Source of the DNA: an uncultured Collinsella sp.
GTDB lineage: Bacteria; Actinomycetota; Coriobacteriia; Coriobacteriales; Coriobacteriaceae
Assembly: GCA_958435945.1 (NCBI GenBank)
Contig: CAUBIC010000020.1
Location: forward strand, 1 to 30,244
Direction: 5' to 3'
Length of the DNA stretch: 30,244 nucleotides
In this document: in pieces, positions 6,871-16,283 of the stretch
Layout: every line of letters starts with the position of its first letter
How positions within the stretch are numbered: position 1 is the first letter of the stretch
Position numbers and translations under genes: made by a program
Notes under the pieces: generated by a model
What the model saw: the letters and a program-made list of their open reading frames with translations, nothing else
What the model was told of the DNA's origin: nothing
Databases searched by the model: none

Positions 6871-9800
6871 TTAGCGACCGTCGCCACCGAGCAGCGCCAG
6901 AACATCCTCGCGCGTGAACAGCGCCGATGAGATGCCGTCGCCGCCGAGCACGCTGTTGACCAGATCGCGCTTGGACTCCTGCATCTGCATAATGCGTTCC
7001 TCGATCGTGTCCTTGGCGATGAGCTTGTACACGGTCACGGTGTGCTGCTGGCCAATGCGGTGGGCGCGATCGGTCGCCTGGTCCTGCGCGGCCACGTTCC
7101 ACCACGGGTCGTAGTGAATGACCACGTCGGCAGCCGTCAAATTAAGGCCCACGCCGCCTGCCTTGAGCGAAATCAAGAACACCGGCACCTCGCCCGCTTG
7201 GAACTGTGCAACCATCTTGGCGCGGCCCTCCTTGGACGATGCACCTGTGAGCTTAAGGAAGGCGATGTCCTCCTTGGCCAAGCGCCTGCCGATGATATCG
7301 AGCATGCCCGTAAACTGGCTGAACAGCAAAATGCGATGACCGCCGTCGAGCGCGCCGTGGACGAGCTCCATGCACGTATCGAGCTTGGCGCTTCCCGCCT
7401 TATAGTCCGCATAGTGCAGATGCGGGTCGCAGCAGATCTGACGCAGCTTGGTGAGCTCGGCAAGCACCTTGAGCTTGTCTTTCTTAAACTCGGATGCCTC
7501 GCGGTGCTGCACCTGCTGGGCGATGCGGTCCTGGTTGGCCAGGTAGAGCTTGCGCTGCTCTCCGGTAAGCTGCGCCATGACCGTATCCTCGATCTTCTCG
7601 GGCAGGTCGGCCACCACGTCTTCCTTGACACGGCGCAGCACAAACGGCGACACGAGCGCTTGCAGGCGGGCGGCACTGTCGCCCTCGGCATGCTCGACCG
7701 GGCTTTCGAAGCGCTTGGCAAATGAGTCGCGCGTACCCAAAAGGCCCGGCATCAAAAAGTCGAAGATGCTCCAGAGCTCGGACAGGCGGTTTTCGATGGG
7801 CGTGCCCGTCAGGGCAAAGTGCACGCCGGCCGGCAGGCGCTTGGCGGCGCGGGCCACCTGGGTGAGCGGGTTTTTAATGTACTGGGCCTCGTCGAGTACC
7901 ACGCGGGCAAAGTCCTGCTCGACGTATTCGTCGATATCGCGGCGCATGAGATCATACGACGTCACGACCACGTTGTGCTCGGCGGCACCGGCAATTTGCA
8001 CGCGACGCTGGGCCTTGGCGCCCACGATGGCACACACATCAAGCGAGGGGGCAAAGCGCTCCAGCTCGGCAGCCCAGTTGTACACGAGCGACGCGGGGCA
8101 TACCACGAGCGTGGGCTTGGTATCCCCCGCCTCCACGCGCGCCAGAATGTGCGCGATCATCTGCAGCGTTTTGCCCAGGCCCATATCGTCGGCCAAGATG
8201 CCGCCTAGGCCCAGGTGCTCAAGCGAGCCGAGCCACTGGTAGCCGTCGACCTGGTAGCCGCGCATCGTTGCCTTGAGCGAGACCGGCACCGTAAAGTCCA
8301 TCTTGCCGAGCGTGTCCAGACGCTCGACGGTACGGCGGAACGCAGCGTCGCGATCGGCCTCGAGCGCGGGCGTGCGCGCGAGCATGCTATCGACGAACAG
8401 GGTGCTCGATGCGGAAAGCGACACGCCGTCGAGCAGGTCGACGGCATCGACGCCCAGGTCCTCGGCGAGGCCAAACGCGGCTCGAGCGCCCTCGTCCAGG
8501 CGAATGATGTCGCCGGACGTAAGGCGCGCAAACGTTTGATGGCGCTTGTAGGAGTCGAGGTAGATGGCAAGATCTGCCGCCGAAAGACCGCTCGCGCCCA
8601 GTTCAACATCGAGCAGATTGCTCTTGACGGTGGCACGCACCGAAAGCTTGGGCGCAGGGCGCACCGAGATCTGGCGTAGGCGGTCGCTGAGCATGACCTC
8701 GCCCAGCTCGGACAGGGCAGACAGGCCCTCGGTCAGCAAGTGGAACAGGCGGGCGTCATCGCGCTCCTCAAACGCCAGGCCGCCCTCGTAAAAGTCGAAA
8801 TACAGGGCCGCCGTGTCCATAACGCGAAACTCTGCTATCTCGTCGCGCGGCGGCACGCCCGGGCGCTGTTCTTCGAAGGGGCTTCCCGGAGCACCCAGGC
8901 TAAAGAGATCTGCCGACCAGTCGCCGTAGGAAACCGTAATCTTGCAGGTCACGAGCCCGTCGTCGACACCGATTGCCATGGCAAAGCTCGGCTCGGGCGC
9001 CACGGTGTCGAGCACGGCGGGCGCGGTAAGGTCGGTGTAGTCGCGCAAAATGGGCAGCGCCATACGACAGAACTCCCCCACCTGGTCGACAGCGATATGG
9101 ATCGGCGTGCGACAGGGCAGTAAGCGCGATAGGAACGGCGCCGCATGCTGGGCAAACGCTACATCGGCGCGGCGCGCACGGCGGGTGTCGACCAGATAGG
9201 CAACGTCGCCCGAAGCAAAGCAGTATGCATCGGCCGGCAGGCGTAGATCGTAGCTGCCGCCAGCCGCCGGCGCGATTTTGGCGGCAAGGAGCGGTGGGCG
9301 CTTAGACAGAGCCTCGTCCTCCCCTTCCGGAGGCATCTCAACCGCCACGTCATAGGTGCGATGCGTCGTCGTCCCCCGCGACCAGGCGGGCTCAAAGGAG
9401 ATGGTCTGGCCACGCAGCAGGTCCAGCACATATACGATGCTATGCTCGGACAGCGGCAACTGACGCTCGGCGACAAAACCGCTGCGGGCAAAGTCGTACG
9501 ACGCCGAACGCGAGCTTGTGATGTCATCGAGATAGGCAACTGTCGTCACAACAAGGTTGAGCAGCTTTGTCGACACGTCCTCGAAGGCTTCGGGCGTATG
9601 GACAAACGTGAGCTTCTTGCCGTACGAGAAGGTGCCGCCTCGGACACAGGCGTCGGCCATGCCGTCGATATCCTTGACCACGTAGGAGACCGATCCACAA
9701 CGAATGCGAAGCTCGAGCGCCCAGCTAAAGCGGTCGGCGAACAGCGGATTGTAGTACGGCACCAACGAGGGCTCCAACGCCGCTTTGGGGGCGTCGGGAT

Positions 9801-10335
9801 CAACGGCACCGGCAAGCTTGCGGCGCATGCTCGCCAACTCATCCATGCGCGCGTCCGAAAGATCGGAGAGCGCCGCCATGAGGCTGGGACTCGTGGGGAC
9901 GGGCGCCGGAAAGGGAAAGTTGGGATTGACGGCCGGCGCTTTGAGCGCGGTGCGCGCAGGCTGTTTCGGCTGCGCCGTAAACGTGCGGACCGGCGTGCGC
10001 AAACCTTCGACGGGCTCGGCGCCGCTGGCATCCAAATACGCCAGAGCCGTGGCAATAGCGTGCTTGCACATACCGGGGTAACGATAGGCGGCGGGGCAAT
10101 CGCAGTCGTAGTCGATCACCTCGTGCTCGTCCATGTCGAGCGCTACGTGCGTCTTGTACAGGTCGCCGCGCGAACCGCGCACCGAGCCCTCAACCGTCAC
10201 GTTTTTGGAGAAGCGCGAGCCGCTGTCCTCAATCGACAGCACGGCGCCGTTGAGCATGAGCGAACGCCCCTTCATAAAGGTGCCACTCAGCGCCGCCTCT
10301 TTCCGGAGCGCCTGCACAAACGTCCCCTGCGTCAT
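6871..10335 (-). CDS. SNF2-family DNA helicase/translocase with N-terminal SWIM zinc finger
   Basis: A 1154-residue ATP-dependent dsDNA translocase of the bacterial SWIM-SNF2 type. Near the N-terminus a SWIM zinc-binding motif is seen (C78-D-C80 ... C90-K-H92). A long bacterial SNF2-associated region follows. The helicase core has Walker A (DDMGLGKT, about residue 715), DEAQ (about 815), TGTPIENRLSELWS (about 845), and the C-terminal motifs KAGGVGLNLTAAD and DRAHRIGQ (about 1090). The ATG at 10335 has GGAGG five bases upstream; a GTG six codons earlier is less likely. It begins 28 bp past the dnaE stop with no terminator between, so it is likely co-transcribed with the replicative polymerase. 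The specific role is unknown; removal of proteins from DNA or repair is a fair guess. Confidence 0.93.
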   Translation of the reverse strand: MTQGTFVQALRKEAALSGTFMKGRSLMLNGAVLSIEDSGSRFSKNVTVEGSVRGSRGDLYKTHVALDMDEHEVIDYDCDCPAAYRYPGMCKHAIATALAYLDASGAEPVEGLRTPVRTFTAQPKQPARTALKAPAVNPNFPFPAPVPTSPSLMAALSDLSDARMDELASMRRKLAGAVDPDAPKAALEPSLVPYYNPLFADRFSWALELRIRCGSVSYVVKDIDGMADACVRGGTFSYGKKLTFVHTPEAFEDVSTKLLNLVVTTVAYLDDITSSRSASYDFARSGFVAERQLPLSEHSIVYVLDLLRGQTISFEPAWSRGTTTHRTYDVAVEMPPEGEDEALSKRPPLLAAKIAPAAGGSYDLRLPADAYCFASGDVAYLVDTRRARRADVAFAQHAAPFLSRLLPCRTPIHIAVDQVGEFCRMALPILRDYTDLTAPAVLDTVAPEPSFAMAIGVDDGLVTCKITVSYGDWSADLFSLGAPGSPFEEQRPGVPPRDEIAEFRVMDTAALYFDFYEGGLAFEERDDARLFHLLTEGLSALSELGEVMLSDRLRQISVRPAPKLSVRATVKSNLLDVELGASGLSAADLAIYLDSYKRHQTFARLTSGDIIRLDEGARAAFGLAEDLGVDAVDLLDGVSLSASSTLFVDSMLARTPALEADRDAAFRRTVERLDTLGKMDFTVPVSLKATMRGYQVDGYQWLGSLEHLGLGGILADDMGLGKTLQMIAHILARVEAGDTKPTLVVCPASLVYNWAAELERFAPSLDVCAIVGAKAQRRVQIAGAAEHNVVVTSYDLMRRDIDEYVEQDFARVVLDEAQYIKNPLTQVARAAKRLPAGVHFALTGTPIENRLSELWSIFDFLMPGLLGTRDSFAKRFESPVEHAEGDSAARLQALVSPFVLRRVKEDVVADLPEKIEDTVMAQLTGEQRKLYLANQDRIAQQVQHREASEFKKDKLKVLAELTKLRQICCDPHLHYADYKAGSAKLDTCMELVHGALDGGHRILLFSQFTGMLDIIGRRLAKEDIAFLKLTGASSKEGRAKMVAQFQAGEVPVFLISLKAGGVGLNLTAADVVIHYDPWWNVAAQDQATDRAHRIGQQHTVTVYKLIAKDTIEERIMQMQESKRDLVNSVLGGDGISSALFTREDVLALLGGDGR

Positions 10336-10363
10336 CACTTCCTCCAATCTCACCCGGGGTAGC

Positions 10364-13300
10364 TTAGATAACCGTCACGCGGCCTTGGTTGCCGACGATG
10401 GCCTTTGCCTCTGCCAGCAGCGGAATCGAGCGTGCATTGACCTTGGCCGGCACCTCGGCACGCAGCACACGCCCGTCCACCTGCTCGATAAAGATCTCCA
10501 CGTGGTCGCCGCCCGGGTTGGCGGTAAGCACCGTGGCAAGACGCGCCATATTGCCCTGGCTAAAGCGGCTGTTGGGCACCATGACCTCAAACACCTTGGG
10601 CTTGTTGTTCTCCTCGTTAAGCTCCAGCGGCACAATCTCCTGCGCGATGATCTGGTCGCCGCGGTCCGAGCGCTCGAGCTTGCCCTTAATGCGCACAAAC
10701 GCATCGGACAGCTGGGCACCGGTCTCGGGATCGACCTCGCCGTACAGGTACCCCTCGGCCTCCTTGTAGGTCTTGGGGAACACCACGACCGTGGCCTCGC
10801 CTTCCATGTCCTCGAGCTGCACGATGCCCATGGGGTCGCCGTTTTTGGTCACGCGCTTGGACACGCTCGAGACCATACCGGCCCACCAAAGCGCCTTGCC
10901 CTCGGGAATCTCCTGGTTGATGGTACCGCCCGTGGGGTTTTGCACCTCGTAGCCGGTGTCGATCTGCGAGAACGAGAAGTCGCGCGCTTTGCTGAGCGCA
11001 TACTCAAACGGGCGCAGCGGGTGGTCCGAGACATAGATGCCCAGAACCTCCTTCTCCTGGCTCAGCTTAAGGTGGCGGTCCCATTCCTGGCCATCCGGAT
11101 CGGGCACGCTCACCTCAAAGCCCGAGCCCTCAACGTCGCCAAACATATCGAAGAACGACGTCTGGCCGCTCGCGCGATCTTTCTGGCGCTTTACCGCGGC
11201 ATCGATGATGTTCTCGGGGTTGTTCTTATCCACAAAGTGCATCATCTGGCGGCGCGGATACCCCGTGGAGTCGAAGGCGCCTGCCTTGATGAGCGATTCA
11301 ATCACGCGACGATTGGCCTGGCTCGAGTCCACACGCTCGACAAAGTCGTGCAGCGTCTTAAACGGGCCGCCCGCCTCGCGCTCGGCGATAATCGCCTGCG
11401 CCACGCCGGTGCCCACGCCGCGGATGCCGGCCAAACCAAAGCGCACGCCCTCCTTGGTAGCCGTGAACTCGGTACCGGACTCGTTGACATCTGGCGAAAG
11501 CACGGGGATGCCGTCGTGACGGCACGCCGAGACGTAGTGCACGATCTTGTCGGTCTTGCCCGTATAGGACGTCAGAACGGCCGCCATGTACTCGTGCGGA
11601 TAGTGCGCCTTGAGCCACGCCGTCTGCATAACCAGGATGGCGTAGCCGGCGGAGTGCGACTTGTTAAAGGCGTAGGACGCGAACTCGAGAACATCGTCCC
11701 AAATCTTCTGGGCGACCTCGCGCGTGTAGTTGTTCTTGATAGCGCCGTTCATCCAGTGGTCGTAGGTGGTCTCGTCCGAGCCATCCTCCCAGTGGAGCAC
11801 CGTCGACGTGAGCAGCTTGATCTTTTTCTTAGCCACGGGCTTACGGATACGCGAGTCCGATTCACCCTTGGAGAAGCCGCACATCTCGACGGAGATGAGC
11901 ATAACCTGCTCCTGGTAGACCATGGTGCCGTAGGTTTCGCCCAGGATGTCGTCCAGGCGGTCGTCGTAGGAGACGGCCGGCTCCTTGCCGTTCATACGGT
12001 TGATGTAGGACGAAACCATGCCGGCGCCCAGCGGGCCCGGGCGGTACAGAGCGATCAATGCCACGACGTGCTTGTATTCGGTGGGTTTCATGTTCTTGAT
12101 CGTGGCCGTCATGCCGGCGGACTCGACCTGGAAGACGCCGGCGGTGTGGCCGGAGCCCATGAGTTTAAAGATCTCGGGATCGTCAAAGGGAATCTCTTCC
12201 TCTTTGATATCGATGCCGAAGTTCTTTTTGATGTTTGCCTTGGCCTTGGAGATAACCGTCAGCGTGCGCAGGCCCAGGAAGTCCATCTTGAGCAGGCCCA
12301 TGTCGGCAACGGTATGGCCCTCGTACTGGGTAATCTCGACGCCGCCCTTGGTGTCGAGCTTGGTGGGCACATGCTCGTTGACGGGGTCGCGGCAGATCAG
12401 AACGGCGCACGCGTGCACGCCCTCGCCACGGGTGAGGCCCTCAATCGAGAGCGCCGTGTCGATGATGCGGCGGGCGTCGTCGTCCTTTTTATAGGCCTCG
12501 GCAAAGTCGGGGTTAAACAGATCCTCTTTGCCGGGTTGTTTTTCGAGCACCTGCTTGAGCTTGACCTTGGGGTCGCTCGAGACCATCTTGGACAGGCGCT
12601 GGCCCATGTAGACCGGGTAGTCCAGAACGCGCGCGGCATCGTTGATGGCCTGCTTGGCCTTGATGGTCGAGTAGGTGATAACGTGGGTGACCTTCTCGGG
12701 GCCGTAGAGCTGGCGAACGTGCTCCACGACCTCGAGGCGCCGCTCATCGTCGAAGTCCATATCGATATCGGGCATCTCGGTACGCTGCGGGGACAGGAAC
12801 CTCTCGAACATCAGACCGTTCTCGAGCGGGTCGAACGCGGTGATGTTCATGGCGTAGGCGACGATAGCGCCGGCGGCCGAGCCACGGCCGGGGCCGACGC
12901 CGATACCGTTGTCCTTAGCCCATTGCACGTACTCGGCGACGATCAAAAAGTAGGCGGCAAAGCCCTTGTCGCAAATGACCTTGTATTCGTACTCAAAGCG
13001 CTCTTTGATGTTGACGCCACCGATCTCGCGCGTGGCCCAGTCGTCACCATAGTGCTGGCGCAGGCCCTTCTCGCACTCGCGGCGGAACTGGCTCTCGTGC
13101 GTCTCGCCGGGATCGAGCAACGGGAAGCGCGGCAGGATGATGGAGTCCCAGTCCAGCTCCACGTAGCACTTGTCGGCGATCTCGAGCGTGTTGTCGCAGG
13201 CCTCGGGGCAATACGGGAACATTGCCCGCATCTCCTCCTCGGTCTTCATGTAAAACTCCGAGCCGGTCATGCGCATGCGGTTGGGGTCGTCGACTTTGGC

Positions 13301-14167
13301 GTTCATGCCAATGCACATGATGACGTCCTGCACGGGCGCGTCCTCGCGGCGCAGGTAGTGGAAGTCGTTGGTGGCGATGACCTTAACGCCCACCTGTTTG
13401 GCGATGTCGATGAGCGTGCGGTCCATCTGCTCGTCGGTCAGGCCATTATCGGTGGTAATGCCGTGTTCCTGGATCTCGATATAAAAGTCGCCGGGGTCGA
13501 AGGTGTCGCGGAAGGTCTCGGCCCATTTGATGGCACCCTCCATGTCACCGCGGTCGATGTACTTGGGGATGATGCCCGCGATACAGGCACTGGTGCAGAT
13601 CATGCCCTTGGCATGGCGGCGCAGGTTGTCGAGCGTCACGCGGGGCTTGTAGTAAAAGCCCTGCACGGCGGCCTCGGAGACCGTCTGCATCAAGTTGACG
13701 TAGCCCTCCTGGTCCTTGGCCAGAAGGATCATGTGGTAGAGCTCGGGCTTGTGGTCGCGGGCGAGGGTCTCGTCCGGCGTAAAGTAGACCTCGCAGCCAA
13801 AGATGGGCTTGATGACCAGGGGCGGCTTGAGCTCGTCGATGTTGCCCTTCTCGTCCCACATGGCCATGTCCTTCACATACTGGGCATGCTCGCGCGGGCT
13901 TGCCTCGGGATCAGGCTCTACCAGCTCGTCGCGGCGGTCCTTTTCCAAGAAGGCCTTGTCGTGGCTCCAGGTTTTGTACTCGGGCGTGTTGTGGTTGACG
14001 GCGTCGCAAGCCAGCGCCAAGTCGGGCACGCCATACATGTAGCCGTGGTCGGTAATGGCGACGGCGGGCATGCCCAGCTCTACGGCACGATTGACCATAT
14101 CCTGGATACGAGTTGCGCCGTCGAGCATGGAGAAAACAGTGTGATTGTGCAGATGGACGAATGCCAT
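10364..14167 (-). CDS. dnaE: DNA polymerase III subunit alpha
   Basis: Replicative C-family polymerase, 1267 residues, normal for a DnaE1. The N-terminal PHP domain (1-about 280) keeps the metal-binding-type residues (HLHNHTVFSMLDG, ITDHG, GCEVYF, ATNDFHYL), so it may be an active proofreading nuclease. The palm has PDIDMDF with catalytic D469 and D471, and D629 in KMDFLGLRT. Then come the FNKSHSAGYA segment, the tandem HhH region (GIRGVGTGVAQAII) and a C-terminal OB-fold (about 1095-1150). There is no intein. The segment after GFSKGESD is unusual, with RIRKP replacing the common LRRAMGKK and an acidic insert (WEDGSDETTY, about 792-801). The ATG at 14167 has GGAG upstream. The SNF2 helicase gene follows at 28 bp. 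Confidence 0.98.
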   Translation of the reverse strand: MAFVHLHNHTVFSMLDGATRIQDMVNRAVELGMPAVAITDHGYMYGVPDLALACDAVNHNTPEYKTWSHDKAFLEKDRRDELVEPDPEASPREHAQYVKDMAMWDEKGNIDELKPPLVIKPIFGCEVYFTPDETLARDHKPELYHMILLAKDQEGYVNLMQTVSEAAVQGFYYKPRVTLDNLRRHAKGMICTSACIAGIIPKYIDRGDMEGAIKWAETFRDTFDPGDFYIEIQEHGITTDNGLTDEQMDRTLIDIAKQVGVKVIATNDFHYLRREDAPVQDVIMCIGMNAKVDDPNRMRMTGSEFYMKTEEEMRAMFPYCPEACDNTLEIADKCYVELDWDSIILPRFPLLDPGETHESQFRRECEKGLRQHYGDDWATREIGGVNIKERFEYEYKVICDKGFAAYFLIVAEYVQWAKDNGIGVGPGRGSAAGAIVAYAMNITAFDPLENGLMFERFLSPQRTEMPDIDMDFDDERRLEVVEHVRQLYGPEKVTHVITYSTIKAKQAINDAARVLDYPVYMGQRLSKMVSSDPKVKLKQVLEKQPGKEDLFNPDFAEAYKKDDDARRIIDTALSIEGLTRGEGVHACAVLICRDPVNEHVPTKLDTKGGVEITQYEGHTVADMGLLKMDFLGLRTLTVISKAKANIKKNFGIDIKEEEIPFDDPEIFKLMGSGHTAGVFQVESAGMTATIKNMKPTEYKHVVALIALYRPGPLGAGMVSSYINRMNGKEPAVSYDDRLDDILGETYGTMVYQEQVMLISVEMCGFSKGESDSRIRKPVAKKKIKLLTSTVLHWEDGSDETTYDHWMNGAIKNNYTREVAQKIWDDVLEFASYAFNKSHSAGYAILVMQTAWLKAHYPHEYMAAVLTSYTGKTDKIVHYVSACRHDGIPVLSPDVNESGTEFTATKEGVRFGLAGIRGVGTGVAQAIIAEREAGGPFKTLHDFVERVDSSQANRRVIESLIKAGAFDSTGYPRRQMMHFVDKNNPENIIDAAVKRQKDRASGQTSFFDMFGDVEGSGFEVSVPDPDGQEWDRHLKLSQEKEVLGIYVSDHPLRPFEYALSKARDFSFSQIDTGYEVQNPTGGTINQEIPEGKALWWAGMVSSVSKRVTKNGDPMGIVQLEDMEGEATVVVFPKTYKEAEGYLYGEVDPETGAQLSDAFVRIKGKLERSDRGDQIIAQEIVPLELNEENNKPKVFEVMVPNSRFSQGNMARLATVLTANPGGDHVEIFIEQVDGRVLRAEVPAKVNARSIPLLAEAKAIVGNQGRVTVI

Positions 14168-14206
14168 GTGATGAGCTCCGATGCGGGTTCGTGTTCTGAC
14201 TGAACG

Positions 14207-14212
14207 ATTTTA
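14207..14212 (-). promoter_or_regulatory. Candidate -10 element of dnaE
   Basis: TAAAAT on the minus strand (5 of 6 to consensus) lies 39 bp before the dnaE ATG, and transcription would start near 14200. The -35 region is GC-rich and not convincing. Confidence 0.4.
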
Positions 14213-14407
14213 CCGCACGGCACGGACAGCACCCGAACCTAGCCAAACCCACACGGGTAGTCTTTTTGGGACCTTTAAAATGGAGAATGAGTGCATCCAG
14301 ATATATCGAGTATTACTGGAACCCCGGCGACGCGCGGAATGATTTGTGACGAATAGTCATGTCCATCAAGAAGGCTCGACGCTTCGGATAGCTCGTCGAT
14401 CGATATA

Positions 14408-15607
14408 TCAATTCTTGGAGACCTGTATTCCTACCATTTTTAATGAAACAACGGCGGTAATTGCTATCGAGATTGCACCGATAATACCGAGCGCTATCTG
14501 AATGGGATATAACCCCAACACATGTCCAAATATGGAGAAAAACATTGCGGAAAAGAGAGCCCTTACCAGAGACGCGACGGAAAGGATCGTCGCGCGGAGA
14601 TCGTCCGCTATCGCGTCTTGGATTAAGTTTTCCGAAGTGATGTACACCACTTCTGGGAGAAAACAAAGCACCATGCTAAGGCCAAACAAACACAGCGGAT
14701 TTGAAGCGAACCACGGAAGAATCATGAAAAGGCCAGCCTCGATTAGCATCGAGCCGAGCATGGTATTTCTTTTCCCGAAACGCGACGAGAAGAAATCTGC
14801 TGCAATGTAGGCCGTCGCATTTACTGCATAGGATGCACCGAAAAAGATTCCTATTATGGAGACGGGAGCATCAAATGCGTCGAATACCAACTGATTCAAG
14901 TTGTAATAACTCCCATAGAATCCATCGAGCATGCTTGTGCCGATTAGAAGAAGCAATACCGCAAAAGCGGATTCTCCAACACGCCAGGTTTCGCGTCTGA
15001 ACATCTTGGCTGTGTCAAACCTTCCCTTTTCAGAGCTTTCAGAACGGGTCGCTTCCGTCCTCTCAATGGGATACAGAAGGAAAAGCTGCAGGAGATAGAA
15101 AATGGAGACACATACGTAGAGGGCGCTCCAAGATACTTGGGCAATGAAAGATCCGAGCACAATTGCCATTCCCGTAGCGATTGATTGCGCGGCAAGCAAC
15201 CGAGCATTGATGGTGAGGAAGCGCTCTCCTTGACCGGCATTCCGGGCAATTTCATATAAAAGCGCTTGTTCGGATCCCGATTGAAGGGAGTAGGCGAGTG
15301 CCTCAACAAGGGAAAGCACGACAAGAAAGGGACCTGAGAGCAACAGCATGCCAGCCGTATGGAAGAAAAGCAGCAGCACGCCCACTTGAATCGAAAACTT
15401 CTTTCCAAAGAAATCGCCTATCAACCCTGTTGGCAGCTCGAGGACGACCGTTGCAATGTTAAACAGGGCTTGATAAAGCGCGATTTCCGTGACAGACATT
15501 CCTTTCTCCGCAAGGAAAAGTAGAAACACTCCCCGATTTAAAACAAATCCCGCGAGAACGAAAAAGGCGGAATAGATGTGCAGTTGCGTAGTGGCATTCT
15601 TATTCAT
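14408..15607 (-). CDS. MFS transporter
   Basis: A 399-residue major facilitator superfamily integral membrane protein with about 11-12 hydrophobic helices. The loop-2/3 signature is LPTGLIGDFFGKK, as in the family of drug and metabolite exporters with E-(L/I)-PTG in helix 2. A basic/acidic cytoplasmic loop (PIERTEATRSESSEKGRFDT) separates the two six-helix halves. The substrate cannot be told. Base composition is visibly AT-richer than every neighbour and codon choice is less G/C-ending, suggesting horizontal acquisition. It is read toward dnaE and has no partner gene. The start at 15607 is the first ATG, with a weak GGAAG ahead. A dyad (TTCACA-N5-TGTGAA) sits 61 bp upstream. Confidence 0.88.
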   Translation of the reverse strand: MNKNATTQLHIYSAFFVLAGFVLNRGVFLLFLAEKGMSVTEIALYQALFNIATVVLELPTGLIGDFFGKKFSIQVGVLLLFFHTAGMLLLSGPFLVVLSLVEALAYSLQSGSEQALLYEIARNAGQGERFLTINARLLAAQSIATGMAIVLGSFIAQVSWSALYVCVSIFYLLQLFLLYPIERTEATRSESSEKGRFDTAKMFRRETWRVGESAFAVLLLLIGTSMLDGFYGSYYNLNQLVFDAFDAPVSIIGIFFGASYAVNATAYIAADFFSSRFGKRNTMLGSMLIEAGLFMILPWFASNPLCLFGLSMVLCFLPEVVYITSENLIQDAIADDLRATILSVASLVRALFSAMFFSIFGHVLGLYPIQIALGIIGAISIAITAVVSLKMVGIQVSKN

Positions 15608-15667
15608 TGGACACTTCCATCAACTAATTTTGTCGGGCCGCTCGCTACTGGCTCGAAGCCTGAAGTG

Positions 15668-15684
15668 TTCACAGCTGATGTGAA
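15668..15684. promoter_or_regulatory. Candidate operator dyad upstream of the MFS gene
   Basis: TTCACA-GCTGA-TGTGAA, perfect 6-bp arms around 5 bp, sits between the DUF3284-like stop (15711) and the MFS start (15607). The size and symmetry suit a dimeric repressor, but no regulator gene is adjacent. Chance occurrence is possible. Confidence 0.3.
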
Positions 15685-15710
15685 GAGTGGTAAAGCTTTT
15701 GCACAGGGTA

Positions 15711-16220
15711 TCAATGGAATACATCCGAAGCGTTTTCGGCAGTATCATCGGCGAAGGCGGGATTAGCCTTTACGCGGCGCTCACCCTCGATGTATTTGAC
15801 GATTTGATCAATCGTCTGGTTGGCGTGGCTCTTGAGCTTTCGCTCATAGAAGAAGAGGCCAAGCTTGCCGCGCGTGCCAGACGTGTTGCCACCCACACCC
15901 TGAAAATCCTCGGTATAGGTGAGCTCGCAGGCACCATCGCCAGCAGGTGCAGCCTCATAGCGCATGGTATTGATGCCCGCCGCATACTGAAAACGGACCT
16001 CATAGAGGCACGGGTAGTCAAAGTGCTTGATCTTAACCTTGATCGCCGTGCCCTTGGCCTTGCCTTTTGCGGACTGGGCGCGCTTCTCGTACTTATAGCC
16101 GTTGAGCTTGTTGCGGCTGGGACGCTTGCCCGTGGCGTTCTCGATATCCTGCATGATGAACCCCGCCAGAGCGTCAAAAAGCTCCTCCGGCGTCACCTTA
16201 AGCATTTTGGTGAGCTGCAT
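15711..16220 (-). CDS. DUF3284-like protein of unknown function
   Basis: A 169-residue soluble protein with no signal peptide or membrane helix. The N-terminal MQLTKMLKVTPEELFDALAGF, the DIENATGKRPSRNKLNGYKYEK stretch and a central region that alternates hydrophobic strands (YEVRFQYAAGINTMRYE, CELTYTEDF) resemble the DUF3284 family, a small START/SRPBCC-like fold of unknown role. The middle is Lys-rich (EKRAQSAKGKAKGTAIKVKIK), possibly nucleic-acid binding, and the C-terminal 25 residues look disordered. The start at 16220 has AAGGAG upstream, with a candidate -10 at 16254-16259. It lies downstream of addA beyond a large palindrome. The family call is from memory and moderately sure. Confidence 0.7.
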   Translation of the reverse strand: MQLTKMLKVTPEELFDALAGFIMQDIENATGKRPSRNKLNGYKYEKRAQSAKGKAKGTAIKVKIKHFDYPCLYEVRFQYAAGINTMRYEAAPAGDGACELTYTEDFQGVGGNTSGTRGKLGLFFYERKLKSHANQTIDQIVKYIEGERRVKANPAFADDTAENASDVFH

Positions 16221-16253
16221 GATGGCTCCTTATTCGTTTGAACCGTTCGAGTC

Positions 16254-16259
16254 ATTGTA
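16254..16259 (-). promoter_or_regulatory. Candidate -10 element of the DUF3284-like gene
   Basis: TACAAT on the minus strand, 34 bp upstream of the ATG at 16220, giving a leader of about 27 nt. No -35 of quality is seen. It lies between the palindrome and the gene, so the gene probably has its own transcription start. Confidence 0.4.
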
Positions 16260-16283
16260 CCGCCCCAGGCTCTCCCATGCGTT

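Noticed and set aside
10364..14167. Intein in dnaE
   Set aside because: Sequence is continuous through the usual insertion sites near PDIDMDF and FNKSH; length is normal.
10133..14203. A 1356-codon open frame on plus opposite dnaE
   Set aside because: It is exactly antisense to dnaE, has no recognisable family and shows the Val/Leu/His/Asp-Gly-rich composition expected when a GC-rich gene is read backward. It is a codon-bias shadow.
14275..14430. A 52-codon open frame on minus between MFS and dnaE reading like protein (ends VILDISGCTHSPF)
   Set aside because: No start codon other than ATT, no ribosome site and no family match. Other frames in this AT-richer region also look protein-like by chance. 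It could be a gene remnant but cannot be supported.
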